DNA of 64,000 nt from Arthrobacter sp. Leaf234 (GTDB lineage Bacteria > Actinomycetota > Actinomycetes > Actinomycetales > Micrococcaceae), in NCBI RefSeq assembly GCF_001422665.1, contig NZ_LMLU01000008.1:62001-126000 (forward strand), written 5' to 3'. How positions within the stretch are numbered: position 1 is the stretch's first letter; every line of letters starts with the position of its first letter. The notes under the pieces are model-generated. The model saw nothing but the letters and a program-made list of their open reading frames with translations. It had not been told where the DNA came from and ran no database searches. Shown here one piece after another: positions 52,197 through 61,232 of this stretch. A program made the translations under genes and the position numbers.

Positions 52197-53384
52197 ATGT
52201 TCAGCGCCGCCGTCGACACCGCCCTGGTGTGCGCGGTCGCCGTCATCACCCTCGCCGTCGTCGCCTCGCTCGGTTTCCGCCTCTCCCGCTCCTCCCGTGA
52301 CCTCGGTTCCGATGCCGACCGCGCCACGTACGCCACCCTCCACACCGCGGCACTCGCCTCCGAGCACCTGCGCGAGGGGCTGACGGCGTCCGGCGCCTCC
52401 AAGGCGAGCCGGCACCTGCGCGGCCTCCTGCGCTGCGACGTCCTGATGATGAGCGACGACGCCGGCGTGCTGGCGTGGGACGGCGGCCGCGGGCCGGCCC
52501 CGGACGTCATGCCCCTCGTCCGGCAGGTCCTCGAGAGCGGGCGGACCCAGATCTTCCGGCGGCAGCGGCTCGACGCCGCGGGACTGACCGACCTCGGGGA
52601 GCTCGTCCTGTCCCCCGTGCGGGTCGACGACCGCGTGGTCGGCACCGTCGGGGCCTTCGCCGGGGACGTCAACGCCGGACTCGTCCGGGCCACCAACGAG
52701 CTGGCCGGCTGGGTGTCCACGCAGGTGCAACTCGCCGAACTCGGCTCCTCCCGGCGCCTGCTCGCCGAGGCGGAGGTCCGTGCGCTGCGGGCGCAGATCA
52801 GCCCGCACTTCATCTACAACTCGCTCAACGCCATCGCGTCCTTCATCAACACCGACCCCCAGCGTGCCCGTGAGCTGGTGGTCGAGTTCGCCGACTTCAC
52901 GCGCTACTCCTTCCGCCGCCACGGCGACTTCACCACCGTGGCCGAGGAACTGCGGAGCATCGACCGCTACCTGCTGCTGGAGCGTGCGCGGTTCGGCGAC
53001 CGGCTCAAGGTGACCCTCGAGATCGGACCGGAGGTGCTGAGCACGGTCATCCCGTTCCTCAGCCTGCAGCCCCTCGTCGAGAACGCGGTGCGCCACGGGC
53101 TCGACTCCAAGGACGGCGTCGGGAACATCACCATCACGGCCCACGACGACGGGCCGTACGCGGAGGTCACCATCGAGGACGACGGTGTGGGGATCGATCC
53201 CGACCACCTGCGCTCCGTCCTCGCCGGCCACACCGAGGACGTCCACGTGGGGCTGCGGAACGTCGACTCACGGTTGCGCCAGGTGTACGGCGACGACCAC
53301 GGACTGGTCATCGACACGGCACCCGGCGCGGGTACCCTCATCACCCTGCGCGTGCCGAAGTCGCAGCCGGATCACCGGGCCTGA
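52197..53384 (+). CDS. LytS/YehU-type sensor histidine kinase
   Basis: The 395-residue protein has one membrane helix (about 5-27), a GAF-like region (about 55-185) and the LytS-type kinase part: phosphoacceptor H204 in ISPHFIYNSLNAI, the N-box LVENAVRHG (about 293-301) and the G-box DDGVGIDPDHL. Related kinases include pyruvate sensors of enteric bacteria, which control carrier genes. ATG at 52197 is chosen, as the upstream part of the frame is Arg/Gly-rich shadow. It lies divergent to DUF485-ActP and is followed by its LytTR partner. Confidence 0.92.
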   Translation: MFSAAVDTALVCAVAVITLAVVASLGFRLSRSSRDLGSDADRATYATLHTAALASEHLREGLTASGASKASRHLRGLLRCDVLMMSDDAGVLAWDGGRGPAPDVMPLVRQVLESGRTQIFRRQRLDAAGLTDLGELVLSPVRVDDRVVGTVGAFAGDVNAGLVRATNELAGWVSTQVQLAELGSSRRLLAEAEVRALRAQISPHFIYNSLNAIASFINTDPQRARELVVEFADFTRYSFRRHGDFTTVAEELRSIDRYLLLERARFGDRLKVTLEIGPEVLSTVIPFLSLQPLVENAVRHGLDSKDGVGNITITAHDDGPYAEVTIEDDGVGIDPDHLRSVLAGHTEDVHVGLRNVDSRLRQVYGDDHGLVIDTAPGAGTLITLRVPKSQPDHRA

Positions 53385-53390
53385 GGCGCG

Positions 53391-53396
53391 TAACCT
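53391..53396 (+). promoter_or_regulatory. Possible internal -10 before the response regulator
   Basis: TAACCT, seven bases before the ATG at 53404, could start an extra transcript for the regulator, or the intervening AGGA may act as a ribosome binding site in the common transcript. Confidence 0.3.
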
Positions 53397-53403
53397 AGGA
53401 CAC

Positions 53404-54123
53404 ATGGTCAATGTCATCGTCGCCGACGACGAACTCCCCGCCGTCGAGGAGCTGGCCTTCCTGCTCGGCAAGGACGCGCGGATCGGGACCATCCACCGTG
53501 CGTCGAGCGGCGCGGAGGCGCTGCGGGCGCTCGAGCAGCACAGCGTCGATGCCCTGTTCCTCGACATCCACATGCCCGCCCTCTCCGGGCTGGACATCGC
53601 CCGCGTCATCTCGCGCTTCAGCCGCCCGCCCGCCGTCGTGTTCGTCACGGCCGACGAGGACCGTGCGCTCGAGGCCTTCGAACTCCGCGCCGTCGACTAT
53701 CTCCTGAAACCCGTGCGGACCGAGCGCCTCGCGGAATCCGTGCGTCGCGTCTGCGAACTGATGGAGGGTTCGACGGCCGCGCCCGAGGTCATCACCGTGG
53801 ACCAGGGCGGGATCAGCCGGATGATCAGGCGCGACGACGTCCGGTACGTGCAGGCGCAGGGTGATTACGCCCGACTGCACACCTCGGAGGCGAGCTACCT
53901 GATCCGCATCCCCCTCAACGACCTCGAACGCCAGTGGGCGGACGCGGGGTTCCTCCGTACGCACCGCTCCTATCTCGTGGCGATGGACCAGGTGCGGAAG
54001 GTCAGGATCGGGGCGGGCCGGGCCAGCCTGTTCGTCGGGGATGCCGAGCTGCCCGTGAGCCGCCGCCACCTCCCCGACGTCCGGGAGAAGCTCGAGGCGA
54101 CGCGTCTCCGCCCGAGCCACTGA
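53404..54123 (+). CDS. LytTR-family response regulator
   Basis: The 239-residue protein has a receiver domain with acidic pair D8-D9, phosphoacceptor D54 in LFLDIHMPALSG and a conserved VDYLLKPV, then a LytTR DNA-binding domain (about 130-235: DDVRYVQAQGDYARLHT, LRTHRSYLVAMDQVRKV). LytTR regulators bind paired short repeats. It is the partner of the kinase 19 bases upstream, and four bases upstream of the small membrane protein gene, so it probably controls the carriers on both sides. Confidence 0.93.
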   Translation: MVNVIVADDELPAVEELAFLLGKDARIGTIHRASSGAEALRALEQHSVDALFLDIHMPALSGLDIARVISRFSRPPAVVFVTADEDRALEAFELRAVDYLLKPVRTERLAESVRRVCELMEGSTAAPEVITVDQGGISRMIRRDDVRYVQAQGDYARLHTSEASYLIRIPLNDLERQWADAGFLRTHRSYLVAMDQVRKVRIGAGRASLFVGDAELPVSRRHLPDVREKLEATRLRPSH

Positions 54124-54127
54124 GACG

Positions 54128-54514
54128 GTGACGGACGAGCAGCCGACGGTTCCCCGTCGGGTCCGCGTGACCGCCCCGCGCACCGCGGCCCGGGCCACCG
54201 GCGCCACCTTCCCCGTGGCGCGGGAGATGGCCGAGCAGTCGGAGGTGGGCCAGCTGTTCGTCGCCTCCCTCATCCGTTCGCAGCTGCGGCTCGCACTGGT
54301 GGTGGCGGGTGGGTTCCTGGTCATCCTGATCGGCATCCCCGTGCTGCTCGCCGTCTTCCCCGACATCACCGGGGCCACCATCCTGACCGTGCCGATCCCC
54401 TGGCTCCTGCTGGGCCTCGGGATCTATCCGCTCGTGATCGGGTGCGCCGTCCTCTACGTGCGCAGCGCATCCCGCAACGAGCGCCGCTTCCAGGACCTGG
54501 TGGACGATGACTGA
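54128..54514 (+). CDS. Small two-helix membrane protein paired with symporter
   Basis: The 128-residue protein has a polar N-terminal part and two membrane helices (about 57-80 and 91-113), a layout like DUF485 but without clear sequence match to it. It starts with GTG four bases after the response regulator and overlaps the next symporter gene by eight bases. By position it is the accessory protein of that carrier. No family is recognised. Confidence 0.8.
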   Translation: MTDEQPTVPRRVRVTAPRTAARATGATFPVAREMAEQSEVGQLFVASLIRSQLRLALVVAGGFLVILIGIPVLLAVFPDITGATILTVPIPWLLLGLGIYPLVIGCAVLYVRSASRNERRFQDLVDDD

Positions 54515-56018
54515 CGCGCTGGACAGCGGCAGTCTCGAGCTCAGCCCCGCCGTCGGGTACACGGCGCTCGTGCTCGTGGCCCTCAGCACGGTGCTGATCG
54601 GCATCTACGGCCTGCGGATCTCGCGCACCACGGGCGACTTCTACGTGGCCTCGCGCACCGTGCGGCCCTGGTGGAACGCCTCGGCGATCGGCGGCGAGTA
54701 CCTCTCGGCGGCGAGCTTCCTCGGCGTCGCCGGCCTCATCCTCATCTCCGGCGTCGATGCGCTCTGGTTCCCCATCGGCTACACCGCCGGCTACCTGATG
54801 CTGCTCCTCTTCGTGGCCGCGCCGCTGCGACGGTCCGGCGCGTACACCATCCCCGACTTCGCCCAGGCGCGCCTGGACTCCCTCCTCGTCCGCCGGGTGA
54901 CCAGCATGCTCGTGGTCGTCGTGGGGTGGCTGTACATCGTTCCGCAGCTGCACGGCGCCGCCCTGACCGTGCGCATCACCACCGGACTGCCGTCCTGGGT
55001 GGGTCCGCTCGCGGTCGTCGTCGTGGTGTGCCTGAGCGTGGTCACCGGGGGCATGCGCTCCATCACCTTCGTGCAGGCCTTCCAGTACTGGCTCAAGCTC
55101 ACGGCCCTCGCCGTGCCGGTGGCCTTCATCCTCTTCCGCCTCGGCGCGGACGGCCGACCGATCACCGCGGGCGGCGGCGCCTTCACCGCGGATCTGAACA
55201 CGACGGCGGACGCATCCCTCTACGGCACCATCTCGCTGGTCATCGCCCTGCTCTTCGGCACGCTCGGCCTGCCGCACGTCCTCGTCCGCTTCTACACGAA
55301 CCCCGACGGTGCCTCCGCCCGCCGGACCACGGTGATCGTGCTCGGCCTGCTCTCGGTCTTCTACCTCTTCCCGACCGTCTACGGGATCCTCGGGCGCATC
55401 CACACGCCCGAGCTGGCGGCGGAGGGCGCCGCGGACGCGACGGTGCTCCTGCTCCCGGGCCGGATCTTCGACGGTGCCACCGGGGACCTCCTGTCCGCGC
55501 TGGTGACCGCCGGGGCGTTCGCCGCCTTCCTGTCGACGACCAGCGGACTCGTGGTCTCGCTCGCCGGCGTGGTGAGCCAGGAGTTCTTCCAGGGCAGCGT
55601 GCGGGGCTTCCGCAGGGCAGCCCTGCTCTCGGCGCTCATCCCGCTCGTGGTCGCACTGCTGACGGACAGCCTGGCACTGGCGGGCAGCGTGGGATCGGTG
55701 TTCGCCTTCACCGCCTCCACGATCTGCCCGCTGCTGCTGCTGGGCATCTGGTGGCGGGGCCTGACAGATGCCGGGGCGATCGCGGGGATGCTGGTCGGCG
55801 CCGTGCTCTGCGGCGGGGCGATCGCCGTCACGGCCGCCCTCGGGCCGGCAGCGGACGACCGCTGGGTCTGGCTGGGCCAGCCCGCCCTCTGGACGGTCCC
55901 GACCGCGTTCCTCACCATGGTGCTCGTCTCGAGGGCGACGGCCGGACGCAGGCCCGCGTCGGCGTCGCGCGTGCTGGCCCGCCTGCACACGCCCGAGCCA
56001 CCGGCGCAGAGCGGCTGA
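54507..56018 (+). CDS. Sodium:solute symporter family carrier, MctC-like
   Basis: The 503-residue protein is a second sodium:solute symporter with about 13 helices and the GGEYLSAASFLGVAGLILISGVDALWFPIGYTAGYLMLLL block similar (in short segments) to ActP. It shares the pairing with a small membrane protein. Substrates are probably monocarboxylates but unproven. ATG at 54507 overlaps the preceding gene. It is the last gene of the plus-strand kinase operon and converges on the DivIVA-like gene. Confidence 0.9.
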   Translation: MTDALDSGSLELSPAVGYTALVLVALSTVLIGIYGLRISRTTGDFYVASRTVRPWWNASAIGGEYLSAASFLGVAGLILISGVDALWFPIGYTAGYLMLLLFVAAPLRRSGAYTIPDFAQARLDSLLVRRVTSMLVVVVGWLYIVPQLHGAALTVRITTGLPSWVGPLAVVVVVCLSVVTGGMRSITFVQAFQYWLKLTALAVPVAFILFRLGADGRPITAGGGAFTADLNTTADASLYGTISLVIALLFGTLGLPHVLVRFYTNPDGASARRTTVIVLGLLSVFYLFPTVYGILGRIHTPELAAEGAADATVLLLPGRIFDGATGDLLSALVTAGAFAAFLSTTSGLVVSLAGVVSQEFFQGSVRGFRRAALLSALIPLVVALLTDSLALAGSVGSVFAFTASTICPLLLLGIWWRGLTDAGAIAGMLVGAVLCGGAIAVTAALGPAADDRWVWLGQPALWTVPTAFLTMVLVSRATAGRRPASASRVLARLHTPEPPAQSG

Positions 56019-56088
56019 GAACCGTCCTGGCCTCGTCGTCCCGCCGCTGCGGAGAGCTCCTGCCCACGGCGTGGGTGACCCGGAGGCG

Positions 56089-56667
56089 TCAGTCGATGCC
56101 CGCCATGAGCTCGACGACGCGGTCCAGGAACACGTCCACCTGGTTCTCCTCGTAGCCGTCCGCACCACGGGCCTCGCGGAACACGGCGCGGCGGACGACG
56201 TCGACGCTCAGGGGCAGATCCTGCTCGAGGTACCGCAGGAGCTCGTCGCAGAGGCGGTCGACGTCCTGGACGGCGTAGCTGGGGGCGTTCTTCCTCGCCG
56301 GGCGGCGGAAGCGTTCGCCGTGCGGACGGTGCAGCCGCCCGCGCAGGACCGCGGCGGTGCGTCCGATCTGCCGGAGCCACGCGTCCTCGCCCTGCGCGGC
56401 GATCAGCCGGTCGCGTTCCCGCCGGGCGAAGACGTCCTCGAGCCGGTCCAGCGCGGCGTCGACGGACTGGGGCTCGTAGCCGCCCGGGGTCGGGCGGAAG
56501 GACTGGCCCCGTACCTCACTGCTCGTGACGGAGCGGGAATCGGGGTCGTCGGCGTTGTAGTCGCCGCGGGCCCTCGTGAGGAAGCGGTCCACCTGGCCCG
56601 TGTCGTAGCCGACCTCCCGGCGCCCCACCCGCGCGAAGGGGGAGCTGCTCGGCCGGGCCACATCCAT
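56089..56667 (-). CDS. DivIVA-domain protein
   Basis: The 192-residue soluble protein contains two to three DivIVA-like repeats (FARVGRREVGYDTGQVDRFLTRAR, then FRPTPGGYEPQSVDAALDRLEDVFARRE, then YAVQDVDRLCDELLRYLE...GYEENQVDVFLDRVVELMAG, in short blocks). Each holds the conserved x-G-Y-x-x-x-x-V-D-x-x-L/F pattern. It lacks the long coiled coil of true DivIVA/Wag31. A role at membranes or division sites is possible but unproven. It lies downstream of cdsA by 77 bases. Confidence 0.85.
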   Translation of the reverse strand: MDVARPSSSPFARVGRREVGYDTGQVDRFLTRARGDYNADDPDSRSVTSSEVRGQSFRPTPGGYEPQSVDAALDRLEDVFARRERDRLIAAQGEDAWLRQIGRTAAVLRGRLHRPHGERFRRPARKNAPSYAVQDVDRLCDELLRYLEQDLPLSVDVVRRAVFREARGADGYEENQVDVFLDRVVELMAGID

Positions 56668-56744
56668 CGTCTGACGTCCTTTGCGCTGAAATACTCGAGA
56701 CCGTGCGGGGCCTTCGCCCCCCGGGATCGGTCCGCGACCAGCGG

Positions 56745-57755
56745 TTACAGCAACCCCGGTATCAATGTAGCGGACAGCAGGTAGGCCACCGGGGAGGCGA
56801 AGACGATCGAGTCGAGGCGGTCCATGACTCCGCCGTGGCCCGGCAGGATGGTGCCCATGTCCTTCACGCCGAGCTCACGCTTGATCATCGATTCCGCGAG
56901 GTCGCCGGCGGTCGCGGCCGCCACGATGGCGACCGCGAGGGCGAACCCGATCCAGACGGGCTGATCGAGCAGCAGGACGGCGCAGAGCCCGCCGACCACG
57001 AGGGCGCCGCCGATCGAACCGCCGAATCCCTCCCAGGACTTCTTGGGACTGATCTTCGGGGCCATGGCGTGCTTGCCGAAGAAGGCGCCGATCAGGTACC
57101 CGAAGGTGTCGTTCGCGACGACCAGCAGGAGGAGTGTCGCGATGACGAGGTTCCCGCCGTCGACCTTCATGAGCAGCATGGCGAAGCTGAGCATGAAGGG
57201 CACCCAGAGCACGGTGAAGGTACCGGCCATCAGGCTCCTGGCGGCATCCGGCGCCGGGCTCGCCGCGCGCCACAGGAAGAGGACGACGACGGCTGCGACC
57301 GCAGCTCCGGCGAGGCCCTCGGCGCCGCCGAGATAGGCCGAGAACGGCAGGACGATCGTCCCCGCCATGGTCGGTACCAGCGGGATGTGGATCCGCCGCA
57401 GTTCGAGGGCGCGGCTGATCTCCCACACGCCCACCGCTGCGAACAGGGTGACGATCCCGACGAAGACGATCGGGAAGAAGAGGCCCACGAGGACGGGGAT
57501 CAGGAGACCCGCGCCCACACCGATCGCGGCGGGAAGGTTGCGCCCGGCACGGGACGGCTTGCCCGGCTCACGGATGGGCCGGCGGCGACGGAAGAGTCCG
57601 TGGCTGGACCGACCGGCGCGAGACGGTGCCCTGGTATGGGTGGTCGGCCCCTGCGCCGGGGCCGACACCGCGCCGCCCGTGCGGCTTTCTTCTGTCCCGA
57701 CGGCGGAGCGGGTCTCGTGCCCGCGATCCGCGCCGGGAGGATCGAGATCTGCCAT
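56745..57755 (-). CDS. cdsA: Phosphatidate cytidylyltransferase
   Basis: CdsA makes CDP-diacylglycerol from phosphatidic acid and CTP at the membrane. The 336-residue protein has a 75-residue polar N-terminal tail, eight membrane helices and the family signature near the C-terminus, ESMIKRELGVKDMG followed by LPGHGGVMDRLDS (residues about 290-317). ATG at 57755 shares one base with the frr stop (TGATG). The pyrH-frr-cdsA order is the standard actinobacterial one. Confidence 0.95.
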   Translation of the reverse strand: MADLDPPGADRGHETRSAVGTEESRTGGAVSAPAQGPTTHTRAPSRAGRSSHGLFRRRRPIREPGKPSRAGRNLPAAIGVGAGLLIPVLVGLFFPIVFVGIVTLFAAVGVWEISRALELRRIHIPLVPTMAGTIVLPFSAYLGGAEGLAGAAVAAVVVLFLWRAASPAPDAARSLMAGTFTVLWVPFMLSFAMLLMKVDGGNLVIATLLLLVVANDTFGYLIGAFFGKHAMAPKISPKKSWEGFGGSIGGALVVGGLCAVLLLDQPVWIGFALAVAIVAAATAGDLAESMIKRELGVKDMGTILPGHGGVMDRLDSIVFASPVAYLLSATLIPGLL

Positions 57756-58312
57756 CAGACCTCGAGCAGCTCAGCTTCCTTGCGCTTCAGCAGCTCGTCA
57801 ATGAGGTCCACGCGGGCCTTCGTCGTCGCGTCGAGTTCCTTCTCGGCGCGCGAGCCCTCGTCCTCACCGGCGTCGCCGTCCTTGACGGCCTTGTCGATGC
57901 CGTCCTTCGCCTTCCGTCGGACGTTGCGGATGGAGATCTTGGCGTCCTCCGCCTTCGTCTTGACCAGCTTCACGTACTCCTTGCGGCGCTCCTGCGTGAG
58001 CTCGGGCAGGACCACGCGGATCACGTTGCCGTCGTTCGACGGGTTCGCGCCGAGGTCCGAGTCGCGCAGGGCGCGCTCGATGTCGTTCAGCGCTCCGCGG
58101 TCGAAGGGCGTGATGAGCAGGGTGCGCGCCTCGGGGTTCTGGAAGGACGCGAGCTGCTGCAGCGGGGTGGGAGCGCCGTAGTACATCACCACCACCTTGG
58201 AGAACAGGGAGGCATTGGCGCGTCCGGTGCGGACCGTCGCGAAATCGTCCTTTGCAACCTCCACGGCCTTGTCCATCTTGTCGGTGGCTTCCAGCAAGGT
58301 CTCTTCGATCAC
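57755..58312 (-). CDS. frr: Ribosome recycling factor
   Basis: RRF splits post-termination ribosomes with EF-G. The 185-residue length and blocks FATVRTGRANASLF, MYYGAPTPLQQLASF, RTLLITPFDR and NPSNDGNVIRVVLP are fully typical. The GTG at 58312 is chosen because GAAGGAG precedes it and it gives the normal N-terminus; the frame upstream to 58348 is not conserved. It lies between pyrH and cdsA. Confidence 0.97.
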   Translation of the reverse strand: MIEETLLEATDKMDKAVEVAKDDFATVRTGRANASLFSKVVVMYYGAPTPLQQLASFQNPEARTLLITPFDRGALNDIERALRDSDLGANPSNDGNVIRVVLPELTQERRKEYVKLVKTKAEDAKISIRNVRRKAKDGIDKAVKDGDAGEDEGSRAEKELDATTKARVDLIDELLKRKEAELLEV

Positions 58313-58432
58313 AATGTCTCCTTCGCTCCGCAGTCGGCTGCACGGCAACCGTTCCAGTGGTCAATCCTAGTTCACGGCCGTCCCGCGGCCCGGCAGGGCC
58401 GCCGGCCCCGTTGCCCTCTTCCCTCGGAACCG

Positions 58433-59173
58433 CTAGGCGGTGACGAGTGTCCCGAGCCTCTCGCCACGGATGGCCCGCGTCACGTTGCCCTCGCCCTCCA
58501 TGCCGAACACCACCATGGTCAGGTCGTTGTCCTTGCACATCGTCATGGCCGTCTGGTCCATGACACGGATGTCCCGCCGCAGGGCCTCGTCGTAGGAGAG
58601 CGTCTCCAGCTTCTCCGCCGTCGGGTCCTTGTGGGGGTCGGCGGTGTAGACACCGTCGACGCCGCTCTTGGCCATGAGGACCTCGTCCGCGTGCACCTCG
58701 AGGGCGCGCTGGGCGGCGACCGTGTCGGTCGAGAAGTACGGGAGGCCTGCGCCCGCCCCGAAGATGACCACACGGCCCTTCTCCAGGTGGCGGATGGCGC
58801 GCCGCGGGATGTACGCCTCGGCGACCTGCCCCATGGTGATGGCGCTCTGCACGCGGGTCTCCACCCCGGCCTGCTCGAGGAAGTCCTGCAGGGCCAGGCA
58901 GTTCATGACCGTGCCGAGCATGCCCATGTAGTCCGCCCGCGAGCGGTCCATGCCGCTCTGGGACAGTTCCGCGCCGCGGAAGAAGTTGCCGCCGCCGACG
59001 ACGATGGCCACCTCGACCTCGCCCACCGTCGCCGCGATCTGCTGGGCGACCGAGCGGACGGTCTCGGGGTCGACGCCGAGCTTGCCACCGCCGAAGACCT
59101 CGCCGGAGAGCTTCAGGAGTACCCGGCGCCGGCCCTCGGTACCACCCGGTCGGATGGTTGACGTGGTGTCCAT
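58433..59173 (-). CDS. pyrH: UMP kinase
   Basis: PyrH phosphorylates UMP to UDP. The 246-residue protein has [13 protein letters not shown] near residue 18, the [11 protein letters not shown] motif, [17 protein letters not shown] and [13 protein letters not shown], all typical of the bacterial amino-acid-kinase-fold enzyme. It starts with ATG at 59173 and is separated from tsf by a terminator, so it probably has its own promoter in 59174-59286. It leads the pyrH-frr-cdsA run. Confidence 0.97.
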   Translation of the reverse strand: MDTTSTIRPGGTEGRRRVLLKLSGEVFGGGKLGVDPETVRSVAQQIAATVGEVEVAIVVGGGNFFRGAELSQSGMDRSRADYMGMLGTVMNCLALQDFLEQAGVETRVQSAITMGQVAEAYIPRRAIRHLEKGRVVIFGAGAGLPYFSTDTVAAQRALEVHADEVLMAKSGVDGVYTADPHKDPTAEKLETLSYDEALRRDIRVMDQTAMTMCKDNDLTMVVFGMEGEGNVTRAIRGERLGTLVTA

Positions 59174-59286
59174 GAAGTGCCTCCCGGGCGTAGAACTGGG
59201 GGCCGGTCCTGGTCGGACGGCCGGTAATGCGGGGGTGGGGATGTTGCCGGACCCGTTACAGGATACGGGGCGCCTCCCCGGGCGCA

Positions 59287-59323
59287 GGAAAGGGCGGCCA
59301 CCTCGAAGGCGGCCGCCCTTCCC
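59287..59323 (-). terminator. Terminator after tsf
   Basis: A 16-position stem with two mismatches (59287-59302 with 59308-59323) and a five-base loop begins 26 bases after the tsf stop on the minus strand. It separates tsf from pyrH. Confidence 0.8.
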
Positions 59324-59348
59324 GGGATGCTGCTGCCTGCCCTGGGGG

Positions 59349-60185
59349 TCAGGCCCCGACGCGGAAACGTGCGAAGGCCGTGGCCTTGGCGTTCGCTTCG
59401 GTCAGGACGGCGGCGACGGACTTCTTGGCGTCCTTCGCGAAGGCCTGGTCCACCAGGACACCCTCCTTGAAGAAGCCGGTGAGGCGGCCTTCGACGATCT
59501 TGGCAAGGGCCTGCTCGGGCTTGCCCTCGGCACGGGCAGTCTCGTCGGCGATGCGCCGCTCCGACTCGACGAGTTCCGCGGGGACGTCCTCGCGGGTCAG
59601 GTAGGTCGGCGAGTACGCGGCGATGTGCACGGCGACGTCGTGCGCGGTCTGCACGGCGGCGTCACCGGAACCCTCGACGGCGAACAGGACGCCGACCTGG
59701 GCGGGGAGGTCCTTGGACGTCTTGTGCAGGTACGCGTCGACGATCTGGCCTTCGACGCGCGCGATGCGGCGGACGTCGACCTTCTCGCCGAGGAGGGCAC
59801 CGGCCTCGATGACGTGCTCGGAGACGGGCTTGCCGTCGAGCTCGAAGGACAGGAGGGTCTCGACGTCCGTGGCACCGGACTCGATCGCTGCGGCGAGCAC
59901 CTTGTTCGAGAAGTCGATGAAGGGGCCGGCCTTGGCGACGAAGTCGGTCTCGCAGTTGACCTCGACCATGACGCCGACGTTGCCGTCCACGCGAGCGGCC
60001 ACGAGACCCTCGGCGGTGGAACGGCCCTCGCGCTTGGTGGCGCCCTTGAGTCCCTTGATACGGATCAGTTCCAGGGCCTTGTCGGCGTCGCCGTTGGCTT
60101 CGTCGAGGGCCTTCTTGACGTCCATCATGCCGGCGCCGGTGCGCTCGCGCAGGGCCTTGATGTCAGCGGCTGTGAAATTAGCCAT
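59349..60185 (-). CDS. tsf: Elongation factor Ts
   Basis: EF-Ts is the nucleotide exchange factor for EF-Tu. The 278-residue protein begins with [26 protein letters not shown] and contains CETDFVAK, both characteristic, and has the core and dimerisation domains. ATG at 60185 follows AGGAG. It follows rpsB, from which it is separated by 135 bases containing hairpins, and is followed by its own terminator. Confidence 0.97.
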   Translation of the reverse strand: MANFTAADIKALRERTGAGMMDVKKALDEANGDADKALELIRIKGLKGATKREGRSTAEGLVAARVDGNVGVMVEVNCETDFVAKAGPFIDFSNKVLAAAIESGATDVETLLSFELDGKPVSEHVIEAGALLGEKVDVRRIARVEGQIVDAYLHKTSKDLPAQVGVLFAVEGSGDAAVQTAHDVAVHIAAYSPTYLTREDVPAELVESERRIADETARAEGKPEQALAKIVEGRLTGFFKEGVLVDQAFAKDAKKSVAAVLTEANAKATAFARFRVGA

Positions 60186-60276
60186 GTGCACTCCTAGGGT
60201 GAGGTGGATCTACGAAGAGCTTGTGCGGGCCGCGGCCCGCCGTACAGGTGCCACGCGGTGAACACCTGCCGAACAT

Positions 60277-60312
60277 GCGGAAGGGGCGTGGTTCGACCCA
60301 CACCCCTTCCGC
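60277..60312 (-). terminator. Hairpin between rpsB and tsf
   Basis: GCGGAAGGGG (60277-60286) pairs with CCCCTTCCGC (60303-60312), extended by GTGG/CCAC around a short loop. It starts nine bases after the rpsB stop on the minus strand. It may be a partial terminator or processing signal, since tsf must still be expressed. A second stem CAGGTG/CACCTG lies at 60246-60268. Confidence 0.65.
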
Positions 60313-60320
60313 ACCGTGGA

Positions 60321-61232
60321 CTACTTGGTGTCGACGGCGGCTTCCGTCGCGGGAGCGACCGCGTCGGGAACCTCTTCCGCGATGGGCGCCTGCAGGCCGG
60401 CGGGCGCCTCGGGGGCTGCGGCCTCCGGTGCCTCGGCTGCTGCGGGCTCGGCAGCGGGTGCATCCGCAGTGCCCTGGAGCAGCTCGCGCTCCCACTCGGC
60501 CATGGGCTCGTCAGCCGTGGCTTCGCCGTTGCCGGAGCGGTTGTGGCGAGCCATCAGGCCCTCGGCCACGGCGTCCGCGATGACACGGGTCAGCAGGTTG
60601 ACGGCGCGGATGGCGTCGTCGTTGCCCGGGATCGGGAAGTCGACCTCGTCGGGATCGCAGTTGGTGTCCAGGATCGCGACGACGGGGATGTTGAGCTTCT
60701 TCGCCTCGTCGATCGCGAGGTGCTCCTTCTTGGTGTCCACGACCCAGACGACCGAGGGAGCCTTGGTCAGGTTGCGGATACCGCCGAGGTTGCTCTGGAG
60801 CTTGGTGAGCTCACGCTTCAGGAGCAGGAGCTCCTTCTTGGTGTGACCCGAACCGGCGACGTCCTCGAAGTCGATCTCCTCGAGTTCCTTCATGCGCTGG
60901 ATGCGCTTGGAGACCGTCTGGAAGTTGGTGAGCATGCCACCGAGCCAGCGCTGGTTGACGTAGGGCTGGCCCACGCGCATCGCCTGGTCGGCGATCGCTT
61001 CCTGCGCCTGCTTCTTCGTGCCGACGAAGAGGACGGTCCCGCCGTGGGCGACCGTGGCCTTGACGAACTCGTAGGCGCGGTCGATGTAGCCCAGCGACTG
61101 CTGGAGATCGATGATGTAGATGCCGTTGCGCTCGGTGAAGATGAAGCGCTTCATCTTCGGGTTCCAACGGCGGGTCTGGTGACCGAAGTGGACGCCGCTG
61201 TCGAGCAGCTGGCGCATGGTGACGACTGGCAT
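60321..61232 (-). CDS. rpsB: 30S ribosomal protein S2
   Basis: S2 is a late-binding protein of the small subunit. The 303-residue protein has the family start [22 protein letters not shown] and the blocks [16 protein letters not shown] and [20 protein letters not shown] (in short segments). The last 60 residues are an Ala/Glu/Pro-rich extension common in actinobacterial S2. ATG at 61232 follows GAAAGG. The gene diverges from the M23 peptidase gene across a 433-base gap. Confidence 0.97.
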   Translation of the reverse strand: MPVVTMRQLLDSGVHFGHQTRRWNPKMKRFIFTERNGIYIIDLQQSLGYIDRAYEFVKATVAHGGTVLFVGTKKQAQEAIADQAMRVGQPYVNQRWLGGMLTNFQTVSKRIQRMKELEEIDFEDVAGSGHTKKELLLLKRELTKLQSNLGGIRNLTKAPSVVWVVDTKKEHLAIDEAKKLNIPVVAILDTNCDPDEVDFPIPGNDDAIRAVNLLTRVIADAVAEGLMARHNRSGNGEATADEPMAEWERELLQGTADAPAAEPAAAEAPEAAAPEAPAGLQAPIAEEVPDAVAPATEAAVDTK

